Of a stretch of DNA of 64,000 bases, positions 9,451 to 18,319 are shown in pieces. The stretch comes from JTS-AC122 sp050246015 (GTDB lineage Bacteria; Planctomycetota; Phycisphaerae; Phycisphaerales; UBA1924), in contig JBFWWU010000020.1 in NCBI GenBank assembly GCA_050246015.1, forward strand, positions 1 to 64,000, given 5' to 3'. The stretch's first letter is position 1. Each line of letters starts with the position of its first letter. The notes beneath the pieces were generated by a model, which saw only the letters and a program-made list of their open reading frames with translations, was not told where the DNA came from and searched no databases. Made by a program: the position numbers and the translations under genes.

Positions 9451-9818
9451 CGGCGGATGGCGAATCGGGATCGTCTCCACCGGCCGCGGGTGGGGATGGG
9501 CCCCGCGCCACGCCGCCGGGAACCCAGCCTGATGCCGCCGTCCTGCGAACGGCGCGCGCCGTGCCGACGGGCGGGATGATCGCATCGAGCCAGCCCGCGC
9601 GGATGACGCTCTCGCCGCCCGCGCCGGCCCCGGCCCCCGCCGACCTGTCCGCAGCCCCCGGCCCGGTGGCGCCGCCGTCGCCGGCGTCGAAGTCGTCCGC
9701 CAGCCAGAGCGATCCCGCCCCCAGCCCGGGCGAGGATCCGACCCAGCATCCGCTGGTCAAAGGTGTTGTCGAAAAATTCGCGGCGAAGATCATCGATGTT
9801 CGGCGGAAGGACCAGTAG
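8272..9818 (+). CDS. dnaX: DnaX long (tau-like) form predicted by -1 frameshift
   Basis: If ribosomes (or RNA polymerase) slip by -1 on the A7 run at 9438-9444, decoding continues in the frame starting at 9444 with no stop until TAG at 9816-9818, giving 515 residues: 391 shared, then 124 new. The new part is a Pro/Ala/Ser-rich linker ending in a structured-looking tail, HPLVKGVVEKFAAKIIDVRR. Such tails bind polymerase or helicase in tau. In E. coli the frameshift makes the short form; here the unshifted frame is the short one. A one-base assembly error in the A run would also explain the two frames, but the accompanying signals argue for programmed slippage. Confidence 0.7.
9424..9444 (+). 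promoter_or_regulatory. dnaX programmed -1 frameshift signal: SD-like element plus A7 slippery heptamer
   Basis: GGGAG at 9424-9428 resembles an internal Shine-Dalgarno and lies nine bases before the heptamer A AAA AAA (9438-9444), read in the zero frame as GCA AAA AAA GCC TGA. E. coli dnaX uses a comparable SD-like element about ten bases before A AAA AAG. The zero-frame stop follows one codon later. A 10-bp stem with a 7-base loop can be drawn downstream at 9472-9498, but at 27 bases it is farther than usual for a stimulator. Confidence 0.75.
9472..9498 (+). other. RNA stem-loop downstream of dnaX slippery site
   Basis: CGTCTCCACC (9472-9481) pairs with GGTGGGGATG (9489-9498), including two G-U pairs, around a seven-base GGCCGCG loop. 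It lies 27 bases after the A7 slippery run, inside the predicted tau-specific frame. It might stimulate frameshifting, but the spacing is longer than the usual 5-9 bases. Confidence 0.35.
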
Positions 9819-9878
9819 ACCGGACGGGCACGCCAACGCCGGGCGCGAGTCGCTCGCACGTCACCTCAGGAAACAACC

Positions 9879-10250
9879 ATGCTCGATTCTCTCAAGATGG
9901 CCGGGACCCTCGCGGGGCTGATGAAGAACAAGGAGAAACTCCGCGAATCCGCCGAGCGGGTGAAGCAGCGCCTGGGCGAGATCCGCGTCGTCGGCGAATC
10001 GGGCGGTGGGGCGGTGCGCGTCACCGCGGACGGCCGGATGCACGTGCACGCCGTGGAGTTGATCCCTTCGCTCGCCGCCCACCTCACCAGTGAGCCCGCC
10101 GGAAGGCGGATGGCCGAATCCCTGATCGCCGAGGCGGTGAACGACGCGATCACCAAGGCGCAATCGCTGGCGCAGCGCGAGGTAGCAAAGGAAGCCGAAT
10201 CGCTCGGCCTGCCGGCCATGCCCGGGCTCGAGGGACTGCTCGGGGGCTGA
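9879..10250 (+). CDS. YbaB/EbfC family nucleoid-associated protein
   Basis: 123 residues. Matches the YbaB/EbfC family: an N-terminal amphipathic helix (MLDSLKMAGTLAGLMKNKEKL), a beta hairpin (RVVGESGGGAVRVTADG, then HAVELIPSL) and a C-terminal helix (LIAEAVNDAITKAQSLAQREVAKEAESL) ending in a Gly-rich tip. Members are small dimeric tweezer-like DNA-binding proteins. The dnaX-ybaB order, usually followed by recR, is conserved in many bacteria, and here it sits 60 bases after the predicted tau stop. recR does not follow; a hairpin terminator does, and the next gene is convergent. Confidence 0.9.
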   Translation: MLDSLKMAGTLAGLMKNKEKLRESAERVKQRLGEIRVVGESGGGAVRVTADGRMHVHAVELIPSLAAHLTSEPAGRRMAESLIAEAVNDAITKAQSLAQREVAKEAESLGLPAMPGLEGLLGG

Positions 10251-10260
10251 TTGGTTGGGC

Positions 10261-10293
10261 GCACGAAAAAGGCAGGCCCCGCCTGCCTTGTGC
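10261..10293. terminator. bidirectional hairpin between ybaB-type gene and convergent operon
   Basis: AAGGCAGGC (10269-10277) and GCCTGCCTT (10281-10289) form a 9-bp stem with a CCC loop; GCAC/GTGC outside can extend it. It lies just after the ybaB stop and before the end of the reverse-strand operon, so it can serve both transcripts. An A5 run on the left gives a U run for the reverse-strand transcript. Confidence 0.7.
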
Positions 10294-10323
10294 GTGCGAA
10301 TCGGATGTGACCGCAGGCCAGAC

Positions 10324-12495
10324 TCAGCCGCCGCCGCCACCGCCCCCGCCGTCTCCGGGCTCTTCGACGGGCTGACGCCCGCGTGGACCTTCGAGCGGTC
10401 GGCCGTCCTGGCCCGGCGCCGGAATGGCGATCTTGGGACGAAGCGATTCCTCGCCGTGCTGCGCCGAAATCGCGAGCCGCCGGTACGTTGAATCAACGCG
10501 GTCTCCCTCGGGTGATCGAACGGCGATCGCGCCGCTGCTGTCGCGGAGGAATACGTGCTGCTCGGTACGCGGGCGACCGGACTCGATGTCGGTCAGCACC
10601 GCCGTCGGCGCCACCTGCAGCATCACCGCGTCGTGCGAAACCGGCACCTGCGTGTACATCACCTCGGCCTTTGTCTCGTCCGGCGTCCCGGGCGACGGCG
10701 GCGGGACCGGCGTGTTGCGACCTCGCTCGCCGGGAGGCATCGCCATGTCCGGCGTGCCCCCCGGTGAGAGCATCGCGACCTGCTTGGATAGGTCCGGCAC
10801 CTTCACGTCGGTGATCAGCATGTCCCCGGGCTCGATATTCACGCTCCCCTTGCGCCAGAAGCCCCAGCGGAAGATGTACACGTCCGCGGAGGCGCGAGAC
10901 CCGCGTGAGACCGCGTCCTGCGACGACGCATTCGTGATGAAGTAGTACGACTCGGCCTCAACGCTCACCGGCGCTGACCATTCGGAGGGCGCGCTGGTAA
11001 TAAACGGCAACTTCTGCAGCGCCTCCTGATCGGGCGTGCCGGCCACGACTTTCCCATAGACCGGATTGTTCAACGTCAGCGACACTCGATAGCGGTACGT
11101 CTTGCCGCGGATGACGGTGACGTCGTGCGCGAGGATCTTGGCGGCGGGATTGTCCAGCAGCGGCAGTTCCGGAGCGTCCTTGGCCTTGGGCGCGTTGGGA
11201 TCCATCGCGGGATCCGTGGGGTTCACTGCTTCGGGTTCCAGTTCGACGCCGCGCTTGCGCCACTGCTCGATGACCTGCGTCCGCTCGCGGTACAGGCGTT
11301 CAAGCTTGTCTTCGAGGGCCTTGATGCGCCGGGCCTTGGGATCATTGGTGTTCGGCGAGTTCGGCGGGCTGACCGGATTCGGACGCCCCTTCCCACCCGG
11401 TGGCGGCGGCGCCGGCGGACGTCCGCTGTCAGGGGCTGCTGGCCCGGAATCCCGCTCCAGTCGCTGCTTTTCTTCCTGGACCTTGGCGATCTCGGCATCC
11501 TTCGTCGCGAGTTGACGCTCCGCCCGCGACTTGTCGTCCGTCGCCGGACCGCTGACGGCTTCGGCTTCACGCAGCGCCACCGCCTCGACCGGCGCTACCC
11601 AGTCTTCGCCAAACACGATCTCGTAGTAACTCGGTCGGCGGATATCCGCCGCCTTGGCCCTGGCTTCAAGCATCAGCGGCCTCATCGCTTCGGCCCCGCC
11701 CGTTGCCACGCCCTGCATCTGCTTCATCAGGCTCGGCCGGCCCGGCATCGGAGCGACCGGCTGCGGGCTGCTCCACGTCCCGTCGGGCTGAAGTTCCTGC
11801 CGTTCCAGATTAACCGCCAGCACCTGCGTGTTGTCGGCGTTCCACCAGTGCGCCGGGAGCGCTGATAGAGGGCCGGTCCCGTCGGGATCCTCCTGCATCA
11901 TCCGCGACAACTCGGCGCCGTTGAATGACGTCTCGATGCTGACCGCCGCCTTGTCCTTGGGCAGGGGATCCGGCGGCAGGATCGCCGCCACGTCGGGCTT
12001 CCCCGTGTACTCGATCGGGTTGATGGTCGCCAGGTACGAAACCCCCACCGGCTTTTCCGGCGCGGGCGGACTGATCCGCGCGTACATGAACGACTGCATC
12101 CCCGCGGGTGCGCTCTCTTCGCTCGGCACGCCGATGCGCCCGCGCGTGTCTCCGAACGACGCCGCCAGACGCTTGCTCGGAGCGACGCTCGTCAGCCCTT
12201 GATTGAACGATTCCTGGACATTGGTGCTCTTGGGCATGGCGTCCATGAAGTCGCTGAGTTCGCGCGGGGTGGCGCTGGTCAACTGATCGTGCACGAGCCG
12301 CGCCTTGTCGCCGATGGCGCTCATCGCGCTGTCGATCGGCACCTCCTTCGGCTTGGACTCCAGCCCCGTGAGTTTGATGGTGGTGGAGCCCCCCACAAAC
12401 TGCACGGCGATCACCCCCAGCAACCCGACGCCGAAGACGCCGACGATCACCTTCTCGACGTTCTGCTCGATCCAACTGATTCCCTTGACGCCCAT
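10324..12495 (-). CDS. membrane-anchored protein of the pilM operon, unknown (third gene)
   Basis: 723 residues. One N-terminal membrane helix (~17-35: KVIVGVFGVGLLGVIAVQFV) leaves a large soluble part outside the cytoplasmic membrane. There is a Glu/Arg-rich coiled coil near 320-400 interrupted by a Pro/Gly-rich linker, a beta-rich C-terminal domain (VIRGKTYRYRVSLTLNNPVYG), and a low-complexity Pro/Gly tail ending in nine glycines. No family is recognised from sequence alone. It follows the PilO-like gene by ~73 bases on the same strand, so it probably forms part of the same inner-membrane alignment complex (a PilP-like position). That role is inferred from context only. Confidence 0.6.
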   Translation of the reverse strand: MGVKGISWIEQNVEKVIVGVFGVGLLGVIAVQFVGGSTTIKLTGLESKPKEVPIDSAMSAIGDKARLVHDQLTSATPRELSDFMDAMPKSTNVQESFNQGLTSVAPSKRLAASFGDTRGRIGVPSEESAPAGMQSFMYARISPPAPEKPVGVSYLATINPIEYTGKPDVAAILPPDPLPKDKAAVSIETSFNGAELSRMMQEDPDGTGPLSALPAHWWNADNTQVLAVNLERQELQPDGTWSSPQPVAPMPGRPSLMKQMQGVATGGAEAMRPLMLEARAKAADIRRPSYYEIVFGEDWVAPVEAVALREAEAVSGPATDDKSRAERQLATKDAEIAKVQEEKQRLERDSGPAAPDSGRPPAPPPPGGKGRPNPVSPPNSPNTNDPKARRIKALEDKLERLYRERTQVIEQWRKRGVELEPEAVNPTDPAMDPNAPKAKDAPELPLLDNPAAKILAHDVTVIRGKTYRYRVSLTLNNPVYGKVVAGTPDQEALQKLPFITSAPSEWSAPVSVEAESYYFITNASSQDAVSRGSRASADVYIFRWGFWRKGSVNIEPGDMLITDVKVPDLSKQVAMLSPGGTPDMAMPPGERGRNTPVPPPSPGTPDETKAEVMYTQVPVSHDAVMLQVAPTAVLTDIESGRPRTEQHVFLRDSSGAIAVRSPEGDRVDSTYRRLAISAQHGEESLRPKIAIPAPGQDGRPLEGPRGRQPVEEPGDGGGGGGGG

Positions 12496-12568
12496 GATGA
12501 AACCCTCTTGCTCAATTGTCCGCGAGACGCTGGAATCGCCCGGTCTTTCAGCAACTGTTTGGCCCGGT

Positions 12569-13891
12569 TCAACCGCCGCCCCCGCCCCGCCCGGGGTCCG
12601 TCGCGGCGGGCTGCTCGAGCACCATCATCGCTCGCTTCACCGAGACCGGCATAAGCGGTACGGTCCAGGCTCGCAGCCAGAGCGTCTCGATCGTGATCGT
12701 CGCCTTCGCCACCGGCTCGTCCCCGTAGTAGTACCCTTCTCGCAGATCGTCCGCGGCGTTGTATTCCTCCATGTCGATCCGCAGCACCGTCATGAAGTTC
12801 GTCCGCGCCAGCGCGTCGTAGAACGCCGGCAACTTCTGCGGCGCGACCACCGCCTCCAGCGTGCAGGTCCGCACGTCGTAGAACTGATTGTCTGCCCGGC
12901 TGGAACGCCCCGTCACCGAAACCGACGGGTCGAGCGGGACCGGGTTCTTTGCCTCCGGCTGCGCTTCCGTGCCATCCAGCGGCGGCGGATCGTCCGGAAT
13001 GTCGCCGAAGGGTGGAGAACTCACCGAAAACTTCAGCACCCGCTTGACGGCGGACCCGGCCACCCCCTCGGGTTCTCCCGCGGCACGCTGCGCGTTCCCC
13101 AGCGCGATCGCCGAGAAAACATCCGCGGCCACCCAGTACCGCATCTGCCAATCCCACATCGTCGCCAGTGACGGATCCTTCGGAGCGTTGTCGAACGGCG
13201 GAATGTCCAGGAATGACTTCATGTCCGCGTAGAACGAGAGCGTCATCGCCTGCCGCCGGTACATGTTCAGCCGCTCGGTGAGCAGTCGCTCCTTCACGGT
13301 CTGATCCTGATCCGGCGTCAGCGAGGTTTGGCCGCTCTGCGCGAGCAGCGCCTGCGTGTACGTGTCCTTGGACTGCTTGAGCAACTCGCCGATGCGGGAG
13401 GCGTCCGGTGGCGCGCCCGCGCCAACGCTTTCAAGCATCTTCTGGTGCGCCGTCAGGAAATACGCCCGCCGCATCGCGTCCTGGCTCACCTGCTTGTTCC
13501 CCGCGCCGTACTTCGGGAACACCCCCGCCTCCAGGGGCCGGCGCCGCTTCTCGCCTTCGCCCTGATTCAACTTGACCGCTTCGGACCCGACGCCCGACGA
13601 CTCCGCCTTGAGCGAATCTCGCCGCGCCTGGATGAACTCGATCGTCTTGCGGTTCAGCGGCGCCTGCTTCTCGAACAGCTTCTCATCGGGCTTGCGCACC
13701 GACGGGACCGTGTAGTTCACCGAGAACGAACTGAACTCGCTCAGGTCCTTCTGCGCCTTGGACTGGTGGTCCTTCACCAGTTTGGCGTGCATCTTGTTGC
13801 TGAAGTAGTACCCCGTCGGCGCGGCGACCAGCGCCACCCCGCTCAGTACCAGGATCAGCCAGTTGGACTTTGCCCAGGTCCCAAAGCTCAT
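12569..13891 (-). CDS. PilO-like membrane protein of the pilM operon
   Basis: 440 residues from the ATG at 13891, which overlaps the stop of the upstream pilM-type gene by ATGA and implies translational coupling; the 42-base longer reading is unlikely. It has a short cytoplasmic N-terminus, one membrane helix (~9-30: WLILVLSGVALVAAPTGYYF), a long helical segment likely to be a coiled coil, and an alpha/beta C-terminal half with strand patterns (TCTLEAVVAPQKLPAFYDAL, VLRIDMEEYN). PilO has the same topology but is usually ~200 residues, so this is larger. It ends in a Gly-rich tail. Partner of the PilM-PilN fusion by position. Confidence 0.6.
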   Translation of the reverse strand: MSFGTWAKSNWLILVLSGVALVAAPTGYYFSNKMHAKLVKDHQSKAQKDLSEFSSFSVNYTVPSVRKPDEKLFEKQAPLNRKTIEFIQARRDSLKAESSGVGSEAVKLNQGEGEKRRRPLEAGVFPKYGAGNKQVSQDAMRRAYFLTAHQKMLESVGAGAPPDASRIGELLKQSKDTYTQALLAQSGQTSLTPDQDQTVKERLLTERLNMYRRQAMTLSFYADMKSFLDIPPFDNAPKDPSLATMWDWQMRYWVAADVFSAIALGNAQRAAGEPEGVAGSAVKRVLKFSVSSPPFGDIPDDPPPLDGTEAQPEAKNPVPLDPSVSVTGRSSRADNQFYDVRTCTLEAVVAPQKLPAFYDALARTNFMTVLRIDMEEYNAADDLREGYYYGDEPVAKATITIETLWLRAWTVPLMPVSVKRAMMVLEQPAATDPGRGGGGG

Positions 13892-16089
13892 ACGCCACCT
13901 TCCTTGTCCGAAGTCTTGATGTACGCTTCCCACGTGATGATGAAGTACGAGACCGTCGAGCCCGGCTTGAACACCGGGGGTGCCTTGGGCAGCGGAGCGA
14001 GGTTGTCAAGATTTGTCTGACCGCCGGCGCCGCCGGGTGAACCGGCGTTGCTCGACGCCCCTGGACGCAGGCCGTTGACCAGCATGTCGTCCCACGTGAA
14101 GCCGTTGCTCTTGTCGGGCAGGCGGCTTTCATCGCGCCCCTTGCCACGGTTGCCCCCCGTATCCGCCGGCGGCACAAACCCCGGCGTGACATTCAGGTTA
14201 TTGTCCGGCTGCGTGTTGTCCGCGATCTTTTCCGTTCGATCCAGTCGCCACTCGACGTGGTGTATGTCGTAGGGCACCAGTTCACGCCCCGGGGCCGTGT
14301 TCTTCGCGTTGTCCGTCAGCCACTGCCACACGGCGTCGCGGATGAACTCCACCGCGTTGGGATCATCCGGGCCCTTCGTCTGCGCCGTCGGCCGGGTCGT
14401 CGCTACCTGAAGCGTCACGATCACGCGCGGAGGCCCCTCGCCCCGGTAGAACTTGGGATCTTCGCCCGCGGGAACACTCCCGTCCGGCGTGGCCGCCACG
14501 TCAGGGGCCGGCGGCGGCGGGGCCGGTCGGTTCGCCTCCGGCGTGCCACGCTGCGGAGCCGCGCCCCGCCCTTCGGGTTGGAAGTACGGCGAACTGTCCG
14601 CCGGTGCGAACGGTGCGTACTCGTCCGACGCGCCCTGACCCGTGTATTCAGTCTGCAACTTCACGAACCGAAGCCCCTCGGGCGACCCGCCCGCATCCCC
14701 CGCCTTCTTCGCCATCGAGTCCGCTCGCGCCATGATCTTGCCCACGTCGTCCGTGACCCATGGAATCACGTTCCGCCCGTCCAGCAGCAGCAGCGTGTTC
14801 GCGGCGTTGTAATCCGGGACAAACGAACTATCCACCTGCTTCCACATCCCGTCCAGTTCCCGCTTGGCGCTCACCGCTTGCTGGATCGACGAGGGTGTCC
14901 GGTCAGCCGTGATCTTGGCGTTGTCCAGGAAGAACTTGAGGAAACTCGCCCCGCCCGCGACCAGCGACAGCGCCGCCGCGATCGCGAACCACTTGGTCTT
15001 GCCCTTCCACATCGCGTCACGCAGCACCGCCGTCGGAACCAGGTTCGCGTTGATCGCCCCGTACCCCAGTCCCTGCAGCGCCAGCCCGTAGGCGGTCGCC
15101 AGATTGAGCGTGGCGGCCTGGAACTCGCCCGACTGCGGACCGTCGAACGACAGCCGGCTGAACTGCGGGAGTTGCACCACTTCCATCTGCAACTGCTGCC
15201 CAAGGTACTTCTTCAGCCCCGGCAGGTTGAACGTTGATCCGAAAACGATCAGCCGCGTGAGGTTGGCATCGCGGTGCAGCGACTGGTAATACCCGATCGA
15301 CCGCTGTACGTCCTGCGCCAGGTTCGAGAAGACCGGCCGCATCGCCTGGAAGACGTGCCGCGCGTGCTTGCTGGTCTCCGCCTCTCGCTTGAGTTTCTCC
15401 GCCTTGCTGTACGTCAGTTGGAACGCCTCCACCAGCGCCTCGGTGAACTGGTGCCCCCCGATCGGGAACGTCCGCACCCAGACACGCCCGGCTTCAGCGA
15501 CGATCAGGTCCGTGCTGACCGCGCCGACGTCCAGGATCACCGTTCCCGGCGTCGTGTCCGAGAAGTTCAGGTCATACGCCACCGCGTTGAACACCGAGAT
15601 CGGGCTCACGGTCACGTAGTTCGGCGTGATACCCACGTCGCCCCACGCCGCCAGCCGCTCCATCACCGCGTCCCGACGCATCGCGAAGATACCGACTTCC
15701 AGGTCCGGAGAGTCCTTGTTCGCGAACGTCTGGTAGTCCCACTCGACCTCTTCCAGTGGAAACGGGATCTGCTGGCGCGCCTCGAACTCCACGATGCTGG
15801 CCACTTTCTTCGGCTCCACCGGGGGGAGTTTCGCGAAGCGGGCAAACGCCGAGTTGCCAGGGACCGAGATCGCGATGTTCTGGTTGCTCAGGTCGCGCTG
15901 GCTCACCAGTTCGCCCAGCGCCACGCGCGTCGCCTCACCCACGTCAAGATCCGGCGTCGAAAGCACTTTCTTGTGTGGGATCACCAGGAAATCGAGCACC
16001 TTGAGGTTCTCGCCGTCGGCTTGCAGTTTCAGCGCCTTGATCGCGCCCGAGCCCAGTTCGATGCCCCAGCAGACGTTGGATGATGCCAT
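13888..16089 (-). CDS. pilM: PilM-PilN fusion, type IV pilus / secretion assembly protein
   Basis: 733 residues. Positions 1-335 match PilM, the actin-like cytoplasmic ATPase of pilus assembly: WGIELGSGAIKAL (phosphate-1 loop), PGNSAFARFAKLPPVE, ILDVGAVSTDLIVAEAGRVWVRTFPIGG, IVFGSTFNLPGLKKYL. Immediately afterwards INANLVP, resembling the INLLP motif by which PilN binds PilM, is followed by a membrane helix (367-388) and a large C-terminal domain with Pro/Gly linkers (to 733). This reads as PilM and a PilN-like protein fused in one chain. It is the first gene of a three-gene reverse-strand operon and probably organises a type IV pilus-like or pseudopilus machine at the inner membrane. Confidence 0.85.
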   Translation of the reverse strand: MASSNVCWGIELGSGAIKALKLQADGENLKVLDFLVIPHKKVLSTPDLDVGEATRVALGELVSQRDLSNQNIAISVPGNSAFARFAKLPPVEPKKVASIVEFEARQQIPFPLEEVEWDYQTFANKDSPDLEVGIFAMRRDAVMERLAAWGDVGITPNYVTVSPISVFNAVAYDLNFSDTTPGTVILDVGAVSTDLIVAEAGRVWVRTFPIGGHQFTEALVEAFQLTYSKAEKLKREAETSKHARHVFQAMRPVFSNLAQDVQRSIGYYQSLHRDANLTRLIVFGSTFNLPGLKKYLGQQLQMEVVQLPQFSRLSFDGPQSGEFQAATLNLATAYGLALQGLGYGAINANLVPTAVLRDAMWKGKTKWFAIAAALSLVAGGASFLKFFLDNAKITADRTPSSIQQAVSAKRELDGMWKQVDSSFVPDYNAANTLLLLDGRNVIPWVTDDVGKIMARADSMAKKAGDAGGSPEGLRFVKLQTEYTGQGASDEYAPFAPADSSPYFQPEGRGAAPQRGTPEANRPAPPPPAPDVAATPDGSVPAGEDPKFYRGEGPPRVIVTLQVATTRPTAQTKGPDDPNAVEFIRDAVWQWLTDNAKNTAPGRELVPYDIHHVEWRLDRTEKIADNTQPDNNLNVTPGFVPPADTGGNRGKGRDESRLPDKSNGFTWDDMLVNGLRPGASSNAGSPGGAGGQTNLDNLAPLPKAPPVFKPGSTVSYFIITWEAYIKTSDKEGGV

Positions 16090-16436
16090 GGATCAATCCT
16101 CGGTTACCCCTCCCCAGTCCTGACGCTCGCGGCGTGATACACGCCGCTTACACCCGTGCGAGCGCCCCGCGCTCCCGGCGCCGGCGCCCACTTCCCTTCA
16201 TCATTGTCCCACATGGCCGTTCAGTGCGTGCATTCCACCAGAATCTCATGACGAACAAAAACGCGGGGAAAACACTAGGCACTCGACAAGCCGTTCACGC
16301 ATCCGCGGGCGGCCGATTTGTCCGACACCGCCACCGCGCGACCCTTTCCACCGAACGCGCCGCGCGCACGACGCCGCCCGGCCTCCTTCAGCCGCTCACC
16401 CTCCGATACGCCTGCCGCTCCGCTCGGTTCCGTCCC
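16090..16436. other. intergenic region upstream of pilM-type operon
   Basis: About 350 bases between the start of the reverse-strand pilM operon and the end of the small membrane-protein gene. It should contain the operon promoter on the reverse strand. It holds AT-richer stretches near 16250-16280 but no hexamer pair I would defend, and no credible coding frame. Confidence 0.5.
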
Positions 16437-16823
16437 TCAGTCCCGATCTTCGGGCTCACCCTCCGAGTCGCCCCCGTCGAGTTCGTGCCGGTCCATCCGA
16501 ACGGAAGACACAACCGTTACCAGGCAGATCCCAACAAGCACCCACCAGCGCTCCCGAGGGACCTGCACCGGTGTCACATGCGACGGGAACACCCACACCG
16601 CGACGTGATACCCGACAATCAGCAGCGCCACGGCTACCAGCAGCCGAGACGCCTCGCTGACCTCTCCCAACAGGGGCAGCCGAATGCTCCTCTGCATTCC
16701 GCCGGCCTCGGCGTGGCGCCGCGGCCGTGTCTTCCACAGCACGATACCCCCGACCACCACCAGCAGCACGCCCAGCGCTGCCTGGATCCACTGCGTCAAC
16801 GTGAGCGCTTGCAGGTACGACAT
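16437..16823 (-). CDS. small three-helix membrane protein, unknown
   Basis: 128 residues with three hydrophobic helices (~12-30, 61-79, 89-105) and a charged acidic C-terminus (DGGDSEGEPEDRD). No family is recognised. The first helix contains a typical LGVLLVVVGGIVLW packing pattern, followed by a basic cytoplasmic loop. It lies 50 bases after the aminotransferase gene on the same strand, so it may be the second gene of that unit. Hypothetical, but the codon use and membrane pattern look like a genuine gene. Confidence 0.6.
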   Translation of the reverse strand: MSYLQALTLTQWIQAALGVLLVVVGGIVLWKTRPRRHAEAGGMQRSIRLPLLGEVSEASRLLVAVALLIVGYHVAVWVFPSHVTPVQVPRERWWVLVGICLVTVVSSVRMDRHELDGGDSEGEPEDRD

Positions 16824-16877
16824 CGCGGGGAAACGCCTTGGAAAGCCGGCGCGACGACGACTCCCACGACCGGGGTC

Positions 16878-18077
16878 CTATTGACCCTTCAACACGCCGA
16901 CGAGGGCTTCAAGACCGCCCCGGAGTGTCTGACGCGAGACCGCGAAACTCAGCCGGAAGTGCGTGTCTCGGTTCGAGAAGACGCTCCCGGGCACGATCAT
17001 CACCTTGCGATCCAGGCACCTGAGGAAGAACTGCTCCCCCGACATTCCCAACTTGGCGGGGATCCGTGGAAAGGCATAGAACGCCCCGCCGGGCGAGACC
17101 ACTTCGGTGACCTCGCTCAGACGCGAAACGACCTCGTCGCGGTGTTGCTCGTACTCGGCGACGTTCGCCGAGACATCCACATCCAGCGCCGCCACCGCGC
17201 CCACCTGCAGCGGATGCGGCGCGCAGACATACGTGTACTGTTGTAACTTCGTCATCGCCGCGATCAGCGCCGACGGTCCGACCGCGTAGCCCAGACGCCA
17301 CCCCGTCACGCCGTAGGTCTTCCCGAACCCCCGCACCACCAGCGTGTTGTACAGCGAATCCGGCAGCCGCGCCGGCGACGGACACACCCGCCGGCCTCCC
17401 GGGTGAACCCCCTCACGGGAATCCGAAAACGTGAACTCGTCGTAGATCTCATCCGAGATAAGCAGCACGTTCTTCCGCCGGCACAGGTCCAGCAGGTCGG
17501 CGCATTCTCGCTGCGTCATCACCACGCCGGACGGGTTGCCGGGGGAGTTGAGCAGCACGATCTTCGTGCGCGCCGTGATGAGCGGCTCGACGCGCTGCGC
17601 CGTCATCTTGAAATCAGGGTACGTGTCGCACCGCACCGCCTTGCCCCCCGCGAGATTGGCCAGGTGCGGATACAGAACGAAGTACGGATCCGGGATGATC
17701 GCTTCGTCGCCCGGACCGATCAGCGCCAGGAACGCCAGGACGAGCGACGCCGAAGTGCCGGGACTGACCAGCAGCGCGGGAACGTCCGGGTGCCCGTTCG
17801 GCGGGCCGGGGTCCACGTTCCAGTTGAGGTCTCGCTTCAAATGCTGCGCCAGCCGATCGCGCAGCGGCTGAATCCCCTGTGTCACCGTGTACCCATTGCG
17901 GTCCGCGTTGATCGCCTCGACCGCGGCGCGCTTCACCGCGTCCGGCACCGGGAAGTTCGGCTGCCCGATCGAGAAATCGAACTTGTCCTTCAGCCTCGCG
18001 CCGATCTCGAACACGCGCCGTATACCCGATGCGTCGATCGCTCGCGTCCGGTCCGCAAACAGGCGTTCAAAGTCCAT
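16878..18077 (-). CDS. PLP-dependent class I/II aminotransferase
   Basis: 399 residues, full length for the AspC/AlaT-like fold-type I family. Landmarks: FSIGQPNFPVPDAV (substrate-loop start), GYTVTQGIQPLRD, SPGTSASLVLAF, the PLP-binding Asp/Tyr region ISDEIYDEFTFSD, and the Schiff-base lysine in VVRGFGKTYGVTGWRLGY. Such enzymes exchange amino groups between an amino acid (often Asp, Ala or aromatic) and 2-oxoglutarate. The donor cannot be set from the sequence. A short insertion (~225-240) before the catalytic Lys is rich in Arg/Pro. Soluble and cytoplasmic. Confidence 0.9.
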   Translation of the reverse strand: MDFERLFADRTRAIDASGIRRVFEIGARLKDKFDFSIGQPNFPVPDAVKRAAVEAINADRNGYTVTQGIQPLRDRLAQHLKRDLNWNVDPGPPNGHPDVPALLVSPGTSASLVLAFLALIGPGDEAIIPDPYFVLYPHLANLAGGKAVRCDTYPDFKMTAQRVEPLITARTKIVLLNSPGNPSGVVMTQRECADLLDLCRRKNVLLISDEIYDEFTFSDSREGVHPGGRRVCPSPARLPDSLYNTLVVRGFGKTYGVTGWRLGYAVGPSALIAAMTKLQQYTYVCAPHPLQVGAVAALDVDVSANVAEYEQHRDEVVSRLSEVTEVVSPGGAFYAFPRIPAKLGMSGEQFFLRCLDRKVMIVPGSVFSNRDTHFRLSFAVSRQTLRGGLEALVGVLKGQ

Positions 18078-18157
18078 AGGTCATCGCCATCGTGCAACGT
18101 CTCCCAAGTGCACACGGACCGCTGCTCTTTCGATGCCCGCTCGACCAACCGCGCGCG

Positions 18158-18319
18158 TCACTTCTTCGGCACACGCGTCTTGGCTAGCCCCAGCGCCTTG
18201 TCCTTGTTCACGTCGAACTTCTTCTCCGCCACCAACTTGCTGATGCGCTCGGCGCGGGTGAACACGCTGCGGTTCGTTCCCGAGGTGCTCTTCGTGCGAA
18301 GTGATGGATCAAGACTCAT
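18158..18319 (-). CDS. small basic protein, PVC-superphylum family
   Basis: 53 codons from the ATG at 18319 (MSLDPSLRTKSTSGTNRSVF), preferred to an upstream in-frame ATG because the MSLDxSL start is the conserved one. It ends ALGLAKTRVPKK. About a quarter of its residues are Lys or Arg. Short highly basic proteins of this pattern (MSLDxSL...VLTRAERIxxL...GLPKxRV) are found in Planctomycetes, Verrucomicrobia and Chlamydiae; their role is unknown, with ribosome or RNA binding often suspected. It supports the taxonomic reading of the window. Confidence 0.8.
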   Translation of the reverse strand: MSLDPSLRTKSTSGTNRSVFTRAERISKLVAEKKFDVNKDKALGLAKTRVPKK

